Assembly: GCA_023422695.1 (NCBI GenBank)
Contig: JAFAGN010000116.1
Span: 1 to 6,583 of the forward strand
Origin: Pseudomonadota bacterium
GTDB taxonomy: Bacteria; Pseudomonadota; Alphaproteobacteria; Sphingomonadales; Sphingomonadaceae
Direction: 5' to 3'
DNA length: 6,583 nucleotides
Below are positions 5,235-6,583 of the stretch, in pieces (the stretch's first letter is position 1; each line of letters begins with the position of its first letter). A program made the position numbers and the translations under genes. The notes beneath the pieces are model-generated. The model was not told the origin of the DNA. It searched no databases and saw only the letters and a list, made by a program, of their open reading frames with translations.

Positions 5235-6404
5235 ATGGCCCATGCCTATATCGTCGACGCCGTCCGCACCGCAGGCGGCAAGCGCGGCGGCAAACTCGCC
5301 GGTATCCACCCCGTCGACCTCGGCGCCGCAGTGTTCGACGCGATCGCCGACCGCAATGATTTCGACACCTCGAAGATCGACGACGTCATCACCGGCTGCG
5401 TGTCGCAGGGCGGGCAGCAGACGATGGACCTTGGCCGCAACGCCGTCCTCGCCTCGAACCTGCCCGATTCGATCCCCGCGGTCACCATCGATCGCCAGTG
5501 CGGCTCGTCGCAGCAGGCGATGATGTTCGCGGCCCAAGCGGTGATGTCGGGGACGCAGGACATCGTCCTCGCCAGCGGCATCGAAAGCATGACGCGCGTG
5601 CCGATGGGCAGCGTCGCGACCTTGTTCATCAAGGAAGGCCTCGGCCACTACAAGTCCGAGCGGCTCGAGGAAAAATATCCCGGCATCATGTTCAGCCAGT
5701 TCATGGGCGCCGAAATGATCGTCAAGAAGCACGGCTTCACCAAGGACGACCTCGACGCCTACGCCTTCGAAAGCCACCGCCGAGCGAAAGCGGCGACCGA
5801 AGCCGGGCATTTCCAGCGCGAGATCGTCGGCCTCGACATCGACACCCCCGAAGGCCGCCAGACGCACCTCGTCGACGAAGGCATCCGCTTCGATGCGACG
5901 CTTGAGGGCATCGCGGGGGTGAAACTGCTCCAGGAAGGCGGCACCATCACCGCCGCCTCGTCGAGCCAGATCTGCGACGGCGCCTCGGCGGCACTGATCG
6001 TGTCCGAACAGGCGCTGAAGGACCATGGCCTGACCCCGCGCGCGCGCATCCATCATGTGTCGGTGACTGCGGGCGACCCGGTGATCATGCTCGAAGAACC
6101 GCTGTTCGCGACCGAAAAGGCGCTGAAACGTGCCGGTATGAAGATCGAGGACATCGACGCTTACGAGGTCAATGAGGCGTTCGCGCCGGTGCCGCTGGCG
6201 TGGATGAAATATCTCGGCGCTGATCATGCGCGTTTGAACCAGCACGGCGGCGCGATCGCGCTCGGCCACCCGCTCGGCGCTTCGGGTACCAAGCTGATGG
6301 CGACGCTGCTCGGCGTGCTCGACGCGACCGGCGGCAAATATGGCCTGCAGACGATGTGCGAAGGCGGCGGTCAGGCCAACGTCACGATTATCGAACGGCT
6401 GTAA
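5235..6404 (+). CDS. Thiolase (acetyl-CoA C-acyltransferase family)
   Basis: A 389-residue type I/II thiolase that cleaves 3-ketoacyl-CoA with CoA to acetyl-CoA and a shortened acyl-CoA, or runs the reverse condensation. All catalytic parts are present: nucleophile Cys89 in DRQCGSSQQA, NEAFA at 313-317, His345 in GHPLGASG (344-351) and the acid/base Cys375 in CEGGGQA (375-381). The first residues (AYIVDAVRTAGGKRGG) are the standard N-terminal strand and the length is typical. The start at 5235 has AAAGGA (5222-5227) 7 nt upstream. It follows the acyl-CoA dehydrogenase and precedes a hydroxyacyl-CoA dehydrogenase-like gene, which favours a degradative role over acetoacetyl-CoA synthesis for polyhydroxybutyrate. 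Its 200-bp distance from the upstream gene is taken up by a repeat, so both co-transcription and a separate promoter remain possible. Substrate chain length is not readable. Confidence 0.95.
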   Translation: MAHAYIVDAVRTAGGKRGGKLAGIHPVDLGAAVFDAIADRNDFDTSKIDDVITGCVSQGGQQTMDLGRNAVLASNLPDSIPAVTIDRQCGSSQQAMMFAAQAVMSGTQDIVLASGIESMTRVPMGSVATLFIKEGLGHYKSERLEEKYPGIMFSQFMGAEMIVKKHGFTKDDLDAYAFESHRRAKAATEAGHFQREIVGLDIDTPEGRQTHLVDEGIRFDATLEGIAGVKLLQEGGTITAASSSQICDGASAALIVSEQALKDHGLTPRARIHHVSVTAGDPVIMLEEPLFATEKALKRAGMKIEDIDAYEVNEAFAPVPLAWMKYLGADHARLNQHGGAIALGHPLGASGTKLMATLLGVLDATGGKYGLQTMCEGGGQANVTIIERL

Positions 6405-6413
6405 ATTTATCTT

Positions 6414-6499
6414 GTGCTCCTGCGAACGCAGGAGCCCAGGGCGGTGTGGCGCCGACGCTGCGTTCTGACGCCCTGGGTTCCGGCTTTCGCCGGAACACG
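6414..6499. repeat. Inverted pair of GCGAANGC hairpin repeats (REP/BIME-like) between thiolase and SDR genes
   Basis: The left unit is a hairpin with a perfect 8-bp stem, GCTCCTGC (6416-6423) with GCAGGAGC (6428-6435), and loop GAAC. The right unit is GTTCCGGC (6477-6484) with GCCGGAAC (6489-6496) and loop TTTC. Between them CCCAGGGCG (6435-6443) pairs with CGCCCTGGG (6469-6477), giving a three-stem structure. Each unit read towards the centre follows the pattern GTnYYCnnGCGAANGC, so they are the same family as the pair at 3599-3684. The element occupies most of the 122-bp gap. A T-rich run (TTATTTTA, 6503-6510) starts 6 nt after the last stem, too far for a classical terminator, but partial termination is possible. 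Confidence 0.85.
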
Positions 6500-6526
6500 C
6501 GCTTATTTTATGGAAAGGATGTCCAC

Positions 6527-6583
6527 ATGAAACTCGACTCAACCGTATCCGCCGTCGTCACCGGCGGCGCCTCGGGCCTCGGC
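6527..6583 (+). CDS. Start of a short-chain dehydrogenase, probably 3-hydroxyacyl-CoA dehydrogenase (HSD10-like); truncated by the window
   Basis: Only 19 codons are present, reading MKLDSTVSAVVTGGASGLG. TGGASGLG at residues 12-19 is the glycine-rich TGxxxGxG nucleotide-binding motif of classical short-chain dehydrogenases, preceded by the expected first beta-strand (SAVV). This exact form of the motif is typical of type II 3-hydroxyacyl-CoA dehydrogenases (human HSD10 and bacterial relatives), which oxidise 3-hydroxyacyl-CoA with NAD. Its place after an acyl-CoA dehydrogenase and a thiolase supports that role, filling the missing oxidation step. The start is supported by GGAAAGGA (6512-6519), 7 nt upstream. 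The catalytic Tyr-Lys pair lies beyond the window, so the precise substrate class is inferred. Confidence 0.85.
   Translation, partial: MKLDSTVSAVVTGGASGLG

Noticed and set aside
5145..6542. A long minus-strand reading frame (465 codons) opposite the thiolase gene
   Set aside because: It is antisense to a clear thiolase with all catalytic residues, runs through both flanking repeats and has no recognisable domain. Long antisense frames are expected in GC-rich DNA with strong third-position bias.
1..6583. A new defence, secretion or biosynthetic system
   Set aside because: All five genes belong to well-known metabolic or peptidase families with intact or expected motifs, and no unknown protein-coding gene remains once shadows are removed.

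Overview
The window looks like chromosomal DNA from an alphaproteobacterium of the order Sphingomonadales, probably Sphingopyxis or a close relative. This is inferred from the high G+C content, the strong C/G third-position codon bias, the style of the encoded proteins and the two kinds of GC-rich hairpin repeat between the genes. No ribosomal or other definitive taxonomic marker is present, so the genus is a guess.

Layout: two genes lie on the minus strand on the left and three on the plus strand on the right. The minus-strand genes are an SMP-30/gluconolactonase-type lactonase (2611-3480) and, downstream of it, an M3-family zinc metallopeptidase of the Dcp type that carries a lipoprotein signal peptide (155-2359). 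The peptidase gene ends at a good intrinsic terminator (101-134). A 399-bp divergent intergenic region (3481-3879) separates them from the plus-strand genes. These are an LCAD-like acyl-CoA dehydrogenase (3880-5034), a thiolase (5235-6404) and the first 19 codons of a short-chain dehydrogenase (6527 to the window end), probably a 3-hydroxyacyl-CoA dehydrogenase of the HSD10 type.

How the genes work together: the plus-strand trio supplies three of the four beta-oxidation steps, namely acyl-CoA dehydrogenation, L-3-hydroxyacyl-CoA oxidation and thiolysis. It probably forms one fatty-acid or acyl-CoA degradation transcription unit. Just upstream of the dehydrogenase is an operator-like cluster of ACGT boxes, three of them exactly 6 bp apart. 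The lactonase and peptidase have no evident functional link to this pathway.

The most unusual feature is not a gene. Every intergenic gap in the window contains a structured GC-rich palindromic repeat. One family is built from short units with a GCGAANGC core, arranged as inverted pairs (3599-3684 and 6414-6499). The other is a larger composite with CTCCCC/GGGGAG hairpins and nested stems (1-45 partial, 2464-2605, 5042-5211). Two of them lie inside the putative beta-oxidation operon. I see no tRNA, rRNA, CRISPR array, insertion sequence or prophage gene, and no convincing new multi-gene system.
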